The translations under genes were made by a program, and so were the position numbers. The notes below the pieces were generated by a model. The model was not told the origin of the DNA, searched no databases, and saw only the letters and a program-made list of their open reading frames with translations. From assembly GCA_026260175.1 (NCBI GenBank), contig JAKCWW010001773.1:9522-65928 (forward strand): a stretch of 56,407 nt of DNA, written 5' to 3'. This document shows positions 1 through 11,914 of the stretch, in pieces. The DNA is from Reticulitermes lucifugus (lineage: Eukaryota; Arthropoda; Insecta; Blattodea; Rhinotermitidae). Each line of letters opens with the position of its first letter. Position 1 is the first letter of the stretch.

Positions 1-2826
1 TGTGACCAATCCAGTTAGCCTTTCTTCTTTTTATTGTATGTAGGATATTCCTCTCCTCCTTGTTGTACGTCTCAATTCCATACAGTAATTAGCATGAAAA
101 TCGCGCGAACTTATGTGGTGGGAGCGACACTACAGAACTCAGGTAGAATCGTGGAATGATGGTTAATACACGTTCGACCAAGATTCTCAATGTGCGGTTG
201 GGTTTATGGCGACAACTGAGGAACCACTGGTACTAGGCATGCAAAATTTGGTGTGTAGATAAATCATAAATGCACCGACACGCCAAGTATGAAGGCAGCA
301 ATTATGAACAGCAACTGTGCGAAAGAAGAGGTTATAACAGACATATCTCCTATACCAACACTCTGAGACACGTTCGTGATCACAATTCTGTATAACTGCA
401 ATCTAGAATATCAATATTTTATTGTCTTTCGCAACATCCGCGCTCAGAGCGTACGTCATTAGATGATGAGCGGCTGCATCCTGCTGCAGAAGCTGAACCG
501 CTTCCGCCACAGCAGAACGGTACGACGCTCAAGGCGCTACTTTCGTTTCAATACTTTGAAGACGAACATTAAAACTAGGAGTGTCCAATTTCTTTTGAAA
601 CGGGTCACAACCGTTGTTGTGGGATGGTTCGCGGGCCGCACGTGTAAAACGCACAGAATGTGATATACCTGTCTAAACTATTCGGCAATTCTTAGCGTAT
701 ATAATTTAAAAACGTGACATCGGACTGCATAACACAACCTTGCAGGCCGCGGGTTACACACCCTAAGACTAACACCAACCATATTTAAAGATTGCTCCTA
801 CCGCGCAGTAAACACTCCATCTCGACTGCAAAAACCAATCAGTTAATGCTGTACAGAGAAATAATCGTTATTTGTCATGATAACCACACAAAACACATAA
901 ATACACTGTGCAGGCAGAACGCAGAATTTTTGACTGTTAAACCTGGGGGTACACACATTAACCACTAGGCTTTAAAGGTCTCAGAGCACAAAGAGGTCGG
1001 CATACTTAAACTGTTCATTTGCCTACTTTCCATGATAAAAAAAAGCGCTTAGACCGTCTTCGCTACGTTGTGCCTCCTGTAGAGGAATGGCCGTGTCGGG
1101 CCTGTTGCCATGCAACTGATTACACGTTTTGAACATGTAAGGTGGGCATTACGGCCGAACCATCTTCGAACACAGAGAGTGAATATCCATTAAATGTTCA
1201 AACTAAAACACTGGCGAGTTGATGTCGCCGTTTCCAGGTTCCTTTTGTTGCGACAGTAACAAGGCGATTGTGGCAGGAATGCAAAGCATGGGCAGTGCTG
1301 CGGCTAATAAACTTAGTACACGCCTACATTTAGCGTTTCAAATGTCCTAAAGCCGAAATAATTTTGGTTACCTAGTGCCAGAATTCGTCACGAAGGAAAA
1401 ACTGGGGCACTTTCTCATTCCTGCGATACCCAATAATTGCACTGAACTGCAACCAACGTGAGACAACCGTCTCTGGCTTAATGCCTCTATTATTTCGACT
1501 CATATTCCTTTTTATATTGGTTCAGTGGCCCTCAGTTGGTTTTTTTCCGGCGCCACGGTCGACTAATCACAATGTCCGCCCCTGACAGACATTACGGAAT
1601 TTAAAAAAATTAAAATTGATTTCCATGTATTTGACTTATTTAGTACGTCATATAACTCCCCTGGGTTTTAAAAATTATAGCGTCCACACATTGCTTACAA
1701 GTTTAATTTCTGGATCATAAAACAATACTCATTTTGTTTTGTTGTAAAATCCACTTTCTTTAACCCATCGTTGCAAGCAGTTCATAGGCTTTGTATACGG
1801 TTAAGGTTTCGAGAAATTTCTTGCCACCCCAAACAAGTTATTTTACTGACAGCCCCAGTACATCTTCATCGGACGTTATCTGCTGCACGTGCTTCGGGAG
1901 GTGCAAGTCCTCTATTTGACGGCTTCATGAGTGACTGAAACCCTCGACGCAAGAAACACTTTCAATCAGAAAACATAACTTTCATCCAATCTGCGACAGT
2001 CCAATTTTTGTACTTCTTGATCTGCAAAACAAGTTCCTTACGTGGTGTCCCTGCTCTCCGGCCACCTTCTAGAAGTCTCCATTGGACCGATTCCAGCTGC
2101 GGACCCGATTTTGCTGCGACTCACAAAAACACAATCCTTAGAGCCGCCTTTGTGTTCTTGTCCACATCGTTCCTTCTTTGGAGGTGAAGTCGAACCAGTC
2201 TGAGTTTTTAGCTTGAATTTGACTTCATACTATTACACACGCCCTTCGGCGTAAGTGAAAAATGTCGATGTAATGTCATCAGCCTACTTCTTTTCCTACG
2301 TGCCGAATTCTTTATAAAAAGAAAGTACTCTCACAACTTTTTTCCAAAACGCCTAACTACATTCAGCGAGACGGATAAAAGCACAGATTTGGGGTGGGGT
2401 GGATGAGCGACAGAGACAGAAAAGTGTTCAAGGTTATATTGAACTGCAAAAACCATAAAGCCTCCGCGTTCACATTAATTTGCACATGACTGAATATTAG
2501 AAGGTACAGATCCTACAACACAGTAAAGAGCAACCGGTTTATGCAGTTTATGGAGTCACTTCTGAGAATCACACAGCGCACTCAAGCACACTCATATTCA
2601 CACACACTGTGGTAAAATGCAGCTCTTAATATTAACGCAGGCTGAATAGAGTAATCGTTCTGTTTAAAAGGGCCAAGTTCCCCCACTGCAACTGCAACGC
2701 CACACAGATCAACATTCATATAGTCCGAAATTCTGAGACTGTTATTTAACGACACTGCTTCATTTTCCACAATTGAAGCACAGCGGCTCCTTATAGTTGT
2801 CCCTGTCCACGTCATGAAGGCATACA
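1..2826. other. Gene-free stretch, CpG-rich
   Basis: No convincing ORF, splice-linked exon or recognisable transposon is visible. A weak tRNA-like segment on the minus strand near 930-990 (TAGTGGTTAA, then GGTTTAAC) may be an old SINE head, but I do not call it as a feature. Confidence 0.6.
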
Positions 2827-2900
2827 GGAGGAATAGCTCCATTCATTCTTAACCTCGGCACTAGTTGGTGTGCAAGCAGCTCCTTAATACAATTATAATC
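2827..2900 (-). repeat. SINE body fragment
   Basis: The segment CTCCATTCATTCTTAACCTC and the following GGCACTAGTTGGTG resemble the same part of the SINE at about 37755-37790. No tRNA-like head is preserved here, so this is a truncated copy. Confidence 0.4.
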
Positions 2901-2918
2901 TCACGGTTATACCACCAC

Positions 2919-3144
2919 CAACCAACCACCCAAATAACTAACCCAATGGAACAAAGTCCTTCCTGAGAAGCTAACAGGTCCTCAGCTAGTCAAGAAATTC
3001 CACGCATTTTGTGGAACCCGAAGGTTCAGTACCGCATTTTCAAGCGCCCGCCACCTGTACATATCCTGATCCAGAGCAATCAACTCCATGCCTCCCCATC
3101 CTTCATCAAAATCCATTTTAATATTATCCTCCCATCTACGCCTA
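2919..3144 (-). mobile_element. LINE (non-LTR retrotransposon) 3'-end fragment flanked by an 18-bp direct repeat
   Basis: The plus strand carries AAGCTAACAGGTCCTCAGCT, then the TGGAACCCGAAGGTTCA and ATTATCCTCCCATCTACGCCT modules also present at 11985, 21360 and 32600. On the minus strand these are the C-terminal end of a reverse transcriptase ORF and its 3' UTR. The fragment lies between near-identical 18-mers, 2901-2918 and 3145-3162, which differ at one position. That is what a target-site duplication from LINE insertion would look like. Confidence 0.7.
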
Positions 3145-3162
3145 TCACGGCTATACCACCAC

Positions 3163-4040
3163 TTAGGTAAAACGATAATCGGAAAAGGGGAGTTTAAGAG
3201 AAAGTATGAACTTTAAAAAAATCGTGATCATTTACTGGATTTCCCTTTCATTTGGCTGGGCAATTTAAAATTTGCTGAGCGCAGAGAATCAAAATTTTCT
3301 CATTTAAAATACTAATTTTCCACCCATCTTTCCGCCTCTTTGACTGCGCTGGCCGGGCAGGCCGCACCCNCCAACATCGCAATAAACCAAAACCGCTGGC
3401 TCACAGGCTATGCCAATTATTCCCCGCCAGTGCAAGGCAGAGACCAAAGACAACATACGGCGGACACCATCAAGCAGCACACCGCGCGCAAGCGGACACA
3501 CACATAAACACGCGCACGCGCGTTTTCGCAAGTGTGTACGATGAGTTCATCGGACGCGTATGTGATGACCTAAACTCTCGTAATCGCAATTAGGTGGTAG
3601 CGGGAGGGCAGAGAACATCACGGTTGATATGCTGCGTCACGGCACTTAGCTACGTATCCACATACATTTACAGCCATGCATCCGACGTCCACGGAACTAT
3701 CTCGTGAATTGTGTCATTACGATCGACCGTTTACATCAAAGAAAACAAACTACAGAAATGCGATATCTGTTTCAGCTCTTGTGCCATGTTACGTCGACAC
3801 TAGTAAACAACTGCCGACATTCCGAAGACACGTATAGCCTTCAAAACGTCGGTTATCTAACAGTGGACAAAGCATAACATCATACGAGACTCAGATTTCT
3901 TAACGCTTATCTAATAACATCCAACTGAGTACGTTAAAACGTAGCTACCTACTGGACGTTCAAAATATATTACATGTTATGACGACAGAGGAATTGTGGT
4001 TGGATTCCCAACAATAGCAAGAAAGATACTTCCTTGAAGA
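3163..4040. other. Gene-free stretch with CpG-rich patch and one ambiguous base
   Basis: No gene is recognised. An N lies at 3370, and 3481-3530 is a local run of alternating CG and CA dinucleotides. Confidence 0.6.
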
Positions 4041-4045
4041 TTCTG

Positions 4046-4210
4046 GTCTTCTGGGTTGCTGTGCTGAACAGCAGGGTTATTGATACCCCGCTGTTCAGCA
4101 CAGCAACCCAGAAGACTTCATGAGATCTGCGCTCTTCTGGTATATTACGCGGCGTCGTGTGAAAATTACCACACGACGCCTCGTAATAGCCCAGAAGAGC
4201 GCAGATCTCA
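4046..4210. repeat. Pair of adjacent foldback hairpins
   Basis: Hairpin A has a perfect 27-bp stem (4046-4072 with 4090-4116) and a 17-nt loop. Hairpin B has a roughly 41-bp nearly perfect stem (4121-4161 with 4170-4210). Both arms of B begin GAGATCTGCGCTCTTCTGG. The same module appears, diverged, at 34975-34995, so these are copies of a dispersed blattodean-type repeat arranged head to head. Confidence 0.8.
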
Positions 4211-4215
4211 ACATC

Positions 4216-5080
4216 GCGGCGGAAGCATGAAATCACAGCAGACTTCATCTTGAACGTCAACGCTACGGAAACTTCAGATCTTGCAAACAGTTTTCCTCCA
4301 AAACGTCCAGACAACCTCTGCCGCCCACCCAGCCTCTAAATCCGACGAGCACCCAAATACTGCGCGGCCTTTCTTGCTGCATCTGCAGAATCACGCAATC
4401 GACGCACGTCTCTTCTTCATCACCGGACGTCACAGTTGCAATGTTGCAAGTGGCATTGTACAGAGAGGTACGGCAGAGCCTGTTGTATCAAACGCTGCAA
4501 TCAAGTTGGACCGATGTGTTTCTCATGCTGCTGTTGTAATTGTTAGGTACAGACTGCACACTGAAAACACAAGGCACAAGGATTATCCTTGTGAACTTGT
4601 ACGTCGCGGGTCTTTGGTGCTGATACTGCACACAAAGACGCATTCCTGCGGTTTCACACTATTCCCGTCTCGTGCACGGCATATATCGGAAATCAGCTTT
4701 GTGTATGGATTGAACAGCTTTACAACACAGTGACGTTTCTTCAGCTCTTGGCTTAGTGTGATGGCACGCGATACTTCGCAATTACAACGCACAGCTCCGC
4801 TGCTTAGCCAGTTCCCCGCTGTCACGACCACCTGAGGATCCGATAAGCTGCTAATGGACCGACAAACTACACGCAGCTGAACAAGGCTCTTTCATTACCT
4901 GGCAGGTTCAGAGTTCGCATCTCGGCTTCCTTCCTGGAAAATTCCAGGACAGTAGATATAATTATGCCACGACCGCTTCCTTCCACATCCTTACCAATTC
5001 ATCATTCATGATCACCCTACCGTTTGACGCTACGTAGTATGAGTCAGACAGCGGCATTCAATAAACAAGATACGCCACGT
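4216..5080. other. Gene-free stretch
   Basis: Overlapping ORFs here (for example 4281-4733, 150 codons) show no family resemblance. A short Pro-rich segment at about 4310-4345 resembles a module in the SINE-like repeat at 40300. Nothing else is recognised. Confidence 0.5.
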
Positions 5081-5082
5081 AC

Positions 5083-5540
5083 GTGTATAAGATACAATGC
5101 GGTGCGTTCGCGGAACCACCGTTGCCATGGAAACGCCACAATGAGTTCCCTTTGTACATGCTACATGTCGCTACCAACAGTATAAAAATTTCAGTGTTGC
5201 CATGGAAACGTAACAATTTGTTCCACTGCATTGTTATCGAGCTACGAAATATTTCGCGCTGCCATAAACAATGTAAACATACTCAGATCTTCATGTTAGG
5301 TGCCCCACATTGTTATTCGATTTTTACCACACTGGGTTTCCTCGACAGATTTTTATTGAGTCTCCAATATTAAATTTCACGAAAATGTGTCCGATGGGAG
5401 TGGCGTTGATATATGCGGACGACGCAGCTAACAGGCGCTTTCCAGAACTACGCTTTCTGCCTGAAAGGCCGAGAATTGGCACATACTGTGACAACAGTAT
5501 CGACGTCAGTATTAATTTAAACATGAAGGCAAACTGACCC
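5083..5540 (+). repeat. Dispersed repeat family W, copy 1
   Basis: This copy has TTGCCATGGAAACG twice (5103, 5195), then an AAATTTCACGAAAATGTGTCC block and GGGAGTGGCGTTGATATATG, followed by a GCTAACAGGCG-type end. The same ordered modules recur at 6385, 11540, 18480 (reverse), 19840 and 24340. Its coding status is unclear. Confidence 0.65.
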
Positions 5541-5555
5541 TATAGACACCATGAT

Positions 5556-5760
5556 AATACAGACTAATTGAAGGTATGGCCCCAAGACATTCTCCATTTG
5601 GGCACCAGACAGACAGCGGCCAGTTCCAGCCCCCGACCAAACAATAGGCTGGCGATAAACAGACTGGGCGTGGTTGAAGAGAAAAATATCTGCCCCCTGG
5701 TCAGAATCGAACCCCGATCAGCCAACATGTAGCCTACTCAGGATTATAACGGACCTAATT
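5556..5760 (-). mobile_element. tRNA-derived SINE
   Basis: On the minus strand a B-box-like GGTTCGATTC (plus 5704-5713) and an A-box-like TGAGTAGGC (plus about 5733-5742) form a tRNA-like head. A body of about 150 bp follows. No full tRNA cloverleaf is preserved, so this is a SINE rather than a tRNA gene. Confidence 0.5.
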
Positions 5761-5869
5761 TCACGTCACTTAATATTCAGGAACGGTTTTAGGCTCAAGT
5801 TGACAATCCAGACCTCTGCGTTTGTTAAGCCTCAGTAAGAATTGTACACAACACAATAACAACATGCGT

Positions 5870-5950
5870 CGCATTCTAGTTAGCGGTCAGCACTCCCGTT
5901 TCACAATTTGAAGTCTCGGGTTCAAATCTCATTTCGTAGGCAAGATATTG
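5870..5950 (+). mobile_element. tRNA-derived SINE head
   Basis: An A-box-like TAGTTAGCGGTCAGC (5878-5892) and a consensus B box GGTTCAAATC (5919-5928) have the expected spacing of about 35 nt. The acceptor stem does not pair, so a functional tRNA is unlikely. Confidence 0.5.
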
Positions 5951-6384
5951 AGACATCTTCACTGTTTCTTCTCAAACCCATCCAGTTAAATGCTGGTAAA
6001 CTACCTAAAACCATGTAACTAATAAATCATCCTTTACGATTTCCTCGTAACCACTACATACCGACAGTCGACAACACGTCAAGAAATACATTTGCGTTGC
6101 GTATGAATCTAATTACTAAGCATGCGCTCCTGACATCTCACTGCACGCATAAAATCGAAATGCAATCACGTCATACATTGCCATTTTTTTGTGTGTGTAT
6201 GGGACGACATGAAATCGTCATATTTCCAGTAACGGCCCAGAATTACTGACACGTAAAATGTGCACGGAATGTGGAAGGTATAGGGGATGCCAGCTCAACC
6301 TTATCACATGGGCAGGTCACGTCATGACTCTAGTTTTTATGCCAGATATAACAAGATAGGCGATGTACGAATGACACTGTGGAG

Positions 6385-6745
6385 CGTTGCGCAACCACTG
6401 TTGTAATTTAAACGCAACAATACGTTCTGTGTGTACTGTTAAGCTACGTCACTGTCGACAATATCAAAATACTGAGTGCTGCACGAAAATACACTTACGA
6501 AGCATTTACGTCGCCGTTAGCAATAAAACGTCCTTAGGTGTTCATCTAAAGTGTCCAATTTTTGGTCCGAATTTCACCAAACTTGGGAGTTTCTCGACAG
6601 ATTTTCGTGAACGTCCGCAATGTCAAATTTCACGGAAATTAGTCCAATGGGAGCCGCGCTGATATATGCGGACAGACGGACGGACATGACGAGGCTAACA
6701 CGCGATTTTCGCGACTATGCGAACGTGCCTAAAACTATACGACTT
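6385..6745 (+). repeat. Dispersed repeat family W, copy 2
   Basis: Its modules are TTTCTCGACAGATTTTCGTG, AAATTTCACGGAAATTAGTCC, a GGGAGCCGC block, GGACAGACGGACGGACA and a GCGAACGTGCC end. It is the most complete copy in the window and defines the family order. Confidence 0.7.
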
Positions 6746-6959
6746 CGATTTAAATATACTGAAATGGGCGTTTTTATAAGAACCAAATTACGACTTCTGG
6801 AATGGGACGATGGGTCCGCTCCTAAAGCCATTATGGAGTTAGCAATCCAAAACTCAAACATCAATGCCCCAAACACAACCCCTGCATTCCTGCGCTTAGC
6901 TCAAATGGGATACCATGATTACATTACACAAGACTCGGGTCAATTCCTGACGTAGACAT

Positions 6960-8275
6960 CCACTGCTGTTGAAAGAAGAAACAGTCCGTATATTTTGATA
7001 CAGTAAATGCATATGAGTAACGCAATTTTTTGTGTTCACATATCACGTCATAAGACGCATGTAGTATGGAGTTAAAGCGATATGCATTAACCCCAGTCGA
7101 CCAGAATGAGCTTTCAGCTTCACGCTTTGGCAGCCCATTGAACTGAAGACTACGAAATTTTTAACCCGTGTTCAACGAACGCTGTCAAGGTACGGTAATG
7201 AACTCCGTATAACAGGGGCTGCGATATCGAGTGACCTACGCCCAAATTATTACGGTTTGTAATTTTTGTATATTCCGGGTAATAAGTATCCCGTACTGTC
7301 TACTGGGACTGGAGAAACCCATAAACGCAGTTCAAATTTAGGCAAGTGTGCTAACCACTAATCGAGACTTCAGATGCACCACCAGGGCAGCTGTTTCTGG
7401 ATGGTTATTTGGGCTGTACAGAATGCAAAACTTATTTGGTCGAATGAGGGATACGGTTACGGTGAAAATCGGAAATTAATCAACAGTAACCTATTCCAAA
7501 TTACCGTCCCGATATTCACCTACAAATGACGAAATTCACATCGACGTTTCAGTTGAGATCTGTACTAAATACATCCACAAGAGAAGCCGAGCGCCAAGAA
7601 ACATCTTCGCAAAGCCACCATCTAGAATGTCACGAAGACATATGGGACAGTGCCTTCACACCCCGGGGAGCGTCTGGCACCCATTACACAGGAGGCTGGG
7701 AAGGCCAGAGGCTGTCTGGACGCTGTGCAGAAGATACCTATGCCCCTACGCAGAATCGAACGCACTCTCCAACCTAGATCCCGGCCTAGCCGCTGGTCTG
7801 CATCATCAGAAACACGTTCACATTTCACTGACAGTCAGACTTGTGAACTTCACGCAGGTTGTGATTAAGGGCTCCTTTCTTATAAAAAGGCTACCGAAAA
7901 AAATATAATTCCTATAACAAAACGCTGTTGTATCTTATTACCAGAATGAAGCAACCTTCAGAAATTCTACTCTCCCCACATGCAATTCTATGCCATGTCA
8001 ATGATATCACGATTCACAGCAGCGTAATCGGTATTCGTACCACGTCCCAAAATTCAAGACGCCAAGAAGATAAAAGTCTAAAATTTGCTACAAAATATTT
8101 CAATGAATGACAATGATTTAATTCTTCCAGTCAACGAGTTCAAATTTGTATGCACTACGCACAACATTAGTAAGCTTACATCGTTGTAGTTACTTGGGGG
8201 AGGGAAGGGGGGGGCAATTTGATACGTTTAATCCGAAACGTAATTGCGCAAAAAATGAAGAAGTTTCAACTACAG
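6960..8275. other. Gene-free stretch with tRNA-like SINE remnants
   Basis: Two minus-strand tRNA-like remnants are visible: 7330-7375 (TTAGTGGTTAGCACAC) and 7735-7800 (GTTCGATTCTG). The overlapping short ORFs at 7526-7908 cover the latter and are not convincing genes. Confidence 0.4.
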
Positions 8276-8285
8276 CACATTTAAA

Positions 8286-8540
8286 TAATAAACATAATTT
8301 CAGTGAACACATTACCTTTTATTATAAAAACAATAAAAAAATTATTTGCCTTAATTGTAGTAGACAAAATTCTAAAACAGAGAACCCTTTCATAGGAATG
8401 GCGATTCAAGGTAGCTGACTGCTTTTTATTTATTCGCGCCTGATGACGACCTAATGGTCGAAACATGTAGCACTTTACAAAGGCAAATATTGTTTTTATA
8501 ATAAAAGATAGCTGTGTTCACTAAAATTTTCTTTATTATC
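8286..8540. mobile_element. Foldback (inverted-repeat) element with CTGATGA...GAAAC motif
   Basis: The left arm (about 8286-8360) and right arm (about 8470-8536) are imperfect inverted copies sharing AGTGAACAC and CTTTTATTATAAAAACAAT. Next to the right arm lies CCTGATGACGACC with GGTCGAAACATGTAG (8439-8470). That motif recurs at 9551, 10026, 19007 and 52539. Confidence 0.65.
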
Positions 8541-8575
8541 GAGTTTATAAACACAATGGGACGACTTCTCCAAGG

Positions 8576-8939
8576 ACTACAAAACACATTTTTTGAACTA
8601 ATGAATTTGAAATACATGTTTCTACAATTTACATGCAACACAGTTTCACGTCACTTTAAAGAGTTTGTAAAATGTTGATACTTTAAAGTTACGTAAAGTA
8701 CCACTACTTTAAAAATAATCTACCAGGTACATGACAATACACCGAAATTGGGACCATACTACAAAGCATATTTTTTTAACTAATAAATTTGTAATATATT
8801 TTTCTACGATTTACATGCAACACAGTTTCACGCCACTTAAAAGAGATTGTAAAATTTGAACATTTTAAAATTATGTAAAGTGCCACAACTTTAAAAATAA
8901 TCTACCAGGTACAAGACAATATACCGAAATTCGTACCAT
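8576..8939. repeat. Tandem duplication, two 182-bp units
   Basis: Unit 1 (8576-8757) and unit 2 (8758-8939) share ACATGCAACACAGTTTCACG, TAAAAATAATCTACCAGGTA and other blocks at a constant 182-bp offset, with scattered substitutions. There are only two copies. Confidence 0.85.
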
Positions 8940-9531
8940 ACGTATTCCCAAAACAATAAAGAACATGCTGAAAAAAAATCACGCGATTATGTCGAGCCAT
9001 GAGACAAATCTCACGGGCACGTTTTAAAAGACGTTTCCGAAAATAAACATTCGAATTTTGTGGCGCCATTCGTTGAGCGCACAGGACACAACCCATCTGT
9101 TACTTCATCCATTGAAATATGCCAACGTTTGCGCGACATACAAATCGAATTTAGTGTTCCCTGAAGCTACTGAACGATTCAAGAGGGAAACTAACTCGGC
9201 GGAATATGCACTGAGAAGCTGATGTGAAGCTAAGTTCCTCGCCTTTCATGGAGCGTTCTTTGCGATTTCCACGGTGAGATCCTTAATTACACAGCCAACA
9301 ATAAATACAATCGTCGTCCGTACTCCTAAAATAAAGCCAACAAACTTCGTGTGAGCGGTAAGCATCACGAAACCAAATGAGAAAATAATGTCCCGGTTTG
9401 AACATAAGTGACTAAATGTTGATAAAATGCACAGAAAGTGCTTAAAAACTTTATGTTGTTCATTCCGTGCATTTTCGATAAACAACTCACAACACTCAAC
9501 CAACAAAATGCACAACGTTCTTCCTTAGATA
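8940..9531. other. Gene-free stretch
   Basis: Two minus-strand ORFs of 64 and 89 codons (8902-9096, 9246-9515) have no recognisable domain. No repeat was recognised. Confidence 0.5.
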
Positions 9532-10080
9532 TTTATAACACTCAGTATTGCTATATGTTTCAATCCGCAAGGGATCGTCATCAGGGAACAAGTATCAAAT
9601 AATATTGCGTAAAACTTATTTAGCTGTTTGTAGACTAGTTGTGCATGTAAGTGAAATGGGATCCTGATATACCGAAAATGTTAAAAAAAACACTAAAATA
9701 CATTTTGTTTCGTATTTTAGCATGTGTCAACTGTCGTTCAGTACGTAAGCTGCCCCGGAAATACTGGTATGTACCGAGCAACTATCGTTCTACGTTTTTA
9801 CGTTCTTTATATTTTATACATTCATATAATTTAAACACTTCCTTATAGTTTACATATTTCAATGTTTTTAACATTACTTTTTTGTATATCAAGATCCCAT
9901 TTTACTTATGTACACAACTAGTCTACAAAGAACTGTGTATGTTTTGCCACTTGACTCAAACCACGCATAAGATACGTATAAAAAACAGCTAAATAAGTTT
10001 TATGCAATATTATTTGATACTTGTTCCCATGATGACGATCCCTTGCGGATTGAAACATATAGCAATACTGGGTGTTATGA
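9532..10080. mobile_element. Large foldback element (~550 bp)
   Basis: Bases 9532-9661 are an inverted copy of parts of 9897-10080. Shared blocks include the roughly 45-bp end block around GCTATATGTTTCAATCCGC, the AAAACTTATTTAGCTGTTT block and GTAGACTAGTTGTG. Pairing continues inward through GATCCTGATATAC against GATCTTGATATAC. The right arm has an extra 60 bp or so that the left lacks. Both arms carry the TGATGACGATCC...GGATTGAAAC motif. Confidence 0.75.
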
Positions 10081-11385
10081 ATAACTGCTGAAAAGTTTTC
10101 CGTTACTTTGAATACGTAACTGAACCCCGTGATACAAAACATCCCTGGTACACCGAGAACCTACAAGTACGTGCCGTATGTGTGCCGCGTCTTTACATTT
10201 TTTCAAGTAACTTACGTTCTTCAGATGGTCACAAAACCGGCCCGTTTCGTCCTATCCATCGATCTGAGCAGTGGGACTCCAACAACTGCTTTATGTCACG
10301 GTCAAAATGGGCAGCTTCGTCAACCACAAAGCACACAGTTGCCAGTGGCACATCCTACAGCAGCAGCAGTGGCCAAATGTTCATACTCCGTCATACGAGT
10401 AGTTAAAACTGCGTACTGTGAAATCCGGTCACCACTTAAAAAATACTTTTCTCTAAATTTTTCCCTTAGACAATGCAGACTAACAGTACTCCTGCCAACA
10501 GAACGTTGATTTAAAAATGGTCAAACACGGTAAGGCTCGTACAGTGTTTTAAGGACTAAACAAAAACATCAAATAGTTTATCCAAACCGAAACAAAGGAC
10601 TGCGGCAGCTACGTGCATAGGACATCGCACCATACGGGGGGAGGGGAACAAAAATACGACAAAATTTATGAAAAAAACCCCTACTTATTTCCCAAACCTA
10701 AACCATGTATTTCTAAAACGTATGTCAGCGGGCTTAAAAAGACTGCGATTTGCGTGCCGTTCGACAAAGTGTGTAGGATTTTTGCAAGACTCGCAAGCTC
10801 CTCCAAATCTTGTCGAAAATAATAATAATAATAATAATGTTCGTCCAAGAAAAACGTTACAGTATCCAGCGGGAAGCATACTTTAAATGAAGAATACGAA
10901 GTCAACTAGCACATCCGTTCCTGTGACGTTTCAAAGAACTCATGTGATAATACGAATCACGGCCTACGTCGAACATCCAAACCTACAACGATTAATTACA
11001 GCGCATGCAAGCGATGAAAATGGATTTATTCCTCGCGGTCTAACATGGGAAGCTAGCCAGAACACCGTGGACATGTTCATAACAAATAAGTCAACAGTCA
11101 TCACAAATAGCTGCGTGACAGATTAATTTTAAACCTTCAACCGAACTCGGTAATTGTGGACGACAACGCATTACGTCATAACGTACAAACAGGGGCGAGG
11201 GGGGCCAACAAAGAGAAAAAAAAAGTATCAAATTCAAAAACAATCTGACAAGAAAGTTGCCACTAGCCGTTAGTGAAGTTACGCACACACTGTTAAACAA
11301 GACAGGCAATGTACGTATACACGTAACACTCAAGCGCGTTCGCGTAACCAGTGTTGCCATACACAAACAGTATTACATATTCTGT
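10081..11385. other. Gene-free stretch with AAT microsatellite
   Basis: An (AAT)n tract runs at 10817-10838. ORFs of up to 126 codons (10129-10509) have no recognisable family. Confidence 0.5.
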
Positions 11386-11529
11386 GTCTGTACCCTTAGT
11401 TATCCAGCATGCGCTATAATAGTATGTCATCTGTAGCCTGTCTGACTACACCTCCTTTTTGCACATTATCTCATAAACAGTACGATTTTTGGAAAAAGTC
11501 TTCTAACGATAAAATGTTTTGATTTTCTC

Positions 11530-11795
11530 TACAATTTTTGTCCGAAACATTTCTCATTCTAAGAAGAAGTCGGCAGACATATCCTAAATGTAAATACGCC
11601 TTCATGTAAAGTACCCGTTATTCTTGTCAGATTTTAATCAAACTGAAATTTTCTCGACAAATTTTCGAAAAATACCCAGATATAAACTTTCGTGACAATC
11701 CGTCCAATGGGAGCCGAGTTGTTCCAAGCGGGCGGACAGACAGAAACATGACGAACCTAGTAGTCGCTTTTCGCAAATTTGCGAACGCGCCTAAT
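11530..11795 (+). repeat. Dispersed repeat family W, copy 3
   Basis: TTCTCGACAAATTTTCG, a CGTGACAATCCGTCCAATGG block, GGGAGCCGAGTTG, GCGGACAGACAG and a GCGAACGCGCC end occur in the same order as in copy 2. Confidence 0.65.
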
Positions 11796-11914
11796 AATGC
11801 TTCACAGACACTACATCCTTAGTGTAAGACACGATAAGGTAAGTGAAAGTAAAGCACAGCGTGCACAAAGGAGTGCAATTGCTGTTTGTGGACACTGATT
11901 GATCTTAAAATCTC

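Noticed and set aside
5870..5950. Functional tRNA gene
   Set aside because: A- and B-box-like sequences are present, but no paired acceptor stem or full cloverleaf. Other SINE copies have the same form.
8439..8470. Complete hammerhead ribozyme
   Set aside because: Only the CTGATGA/GAAAC strand is visible. The stem II closing pair is off by one base, and no matching cleavage strand with stems I and III was found.
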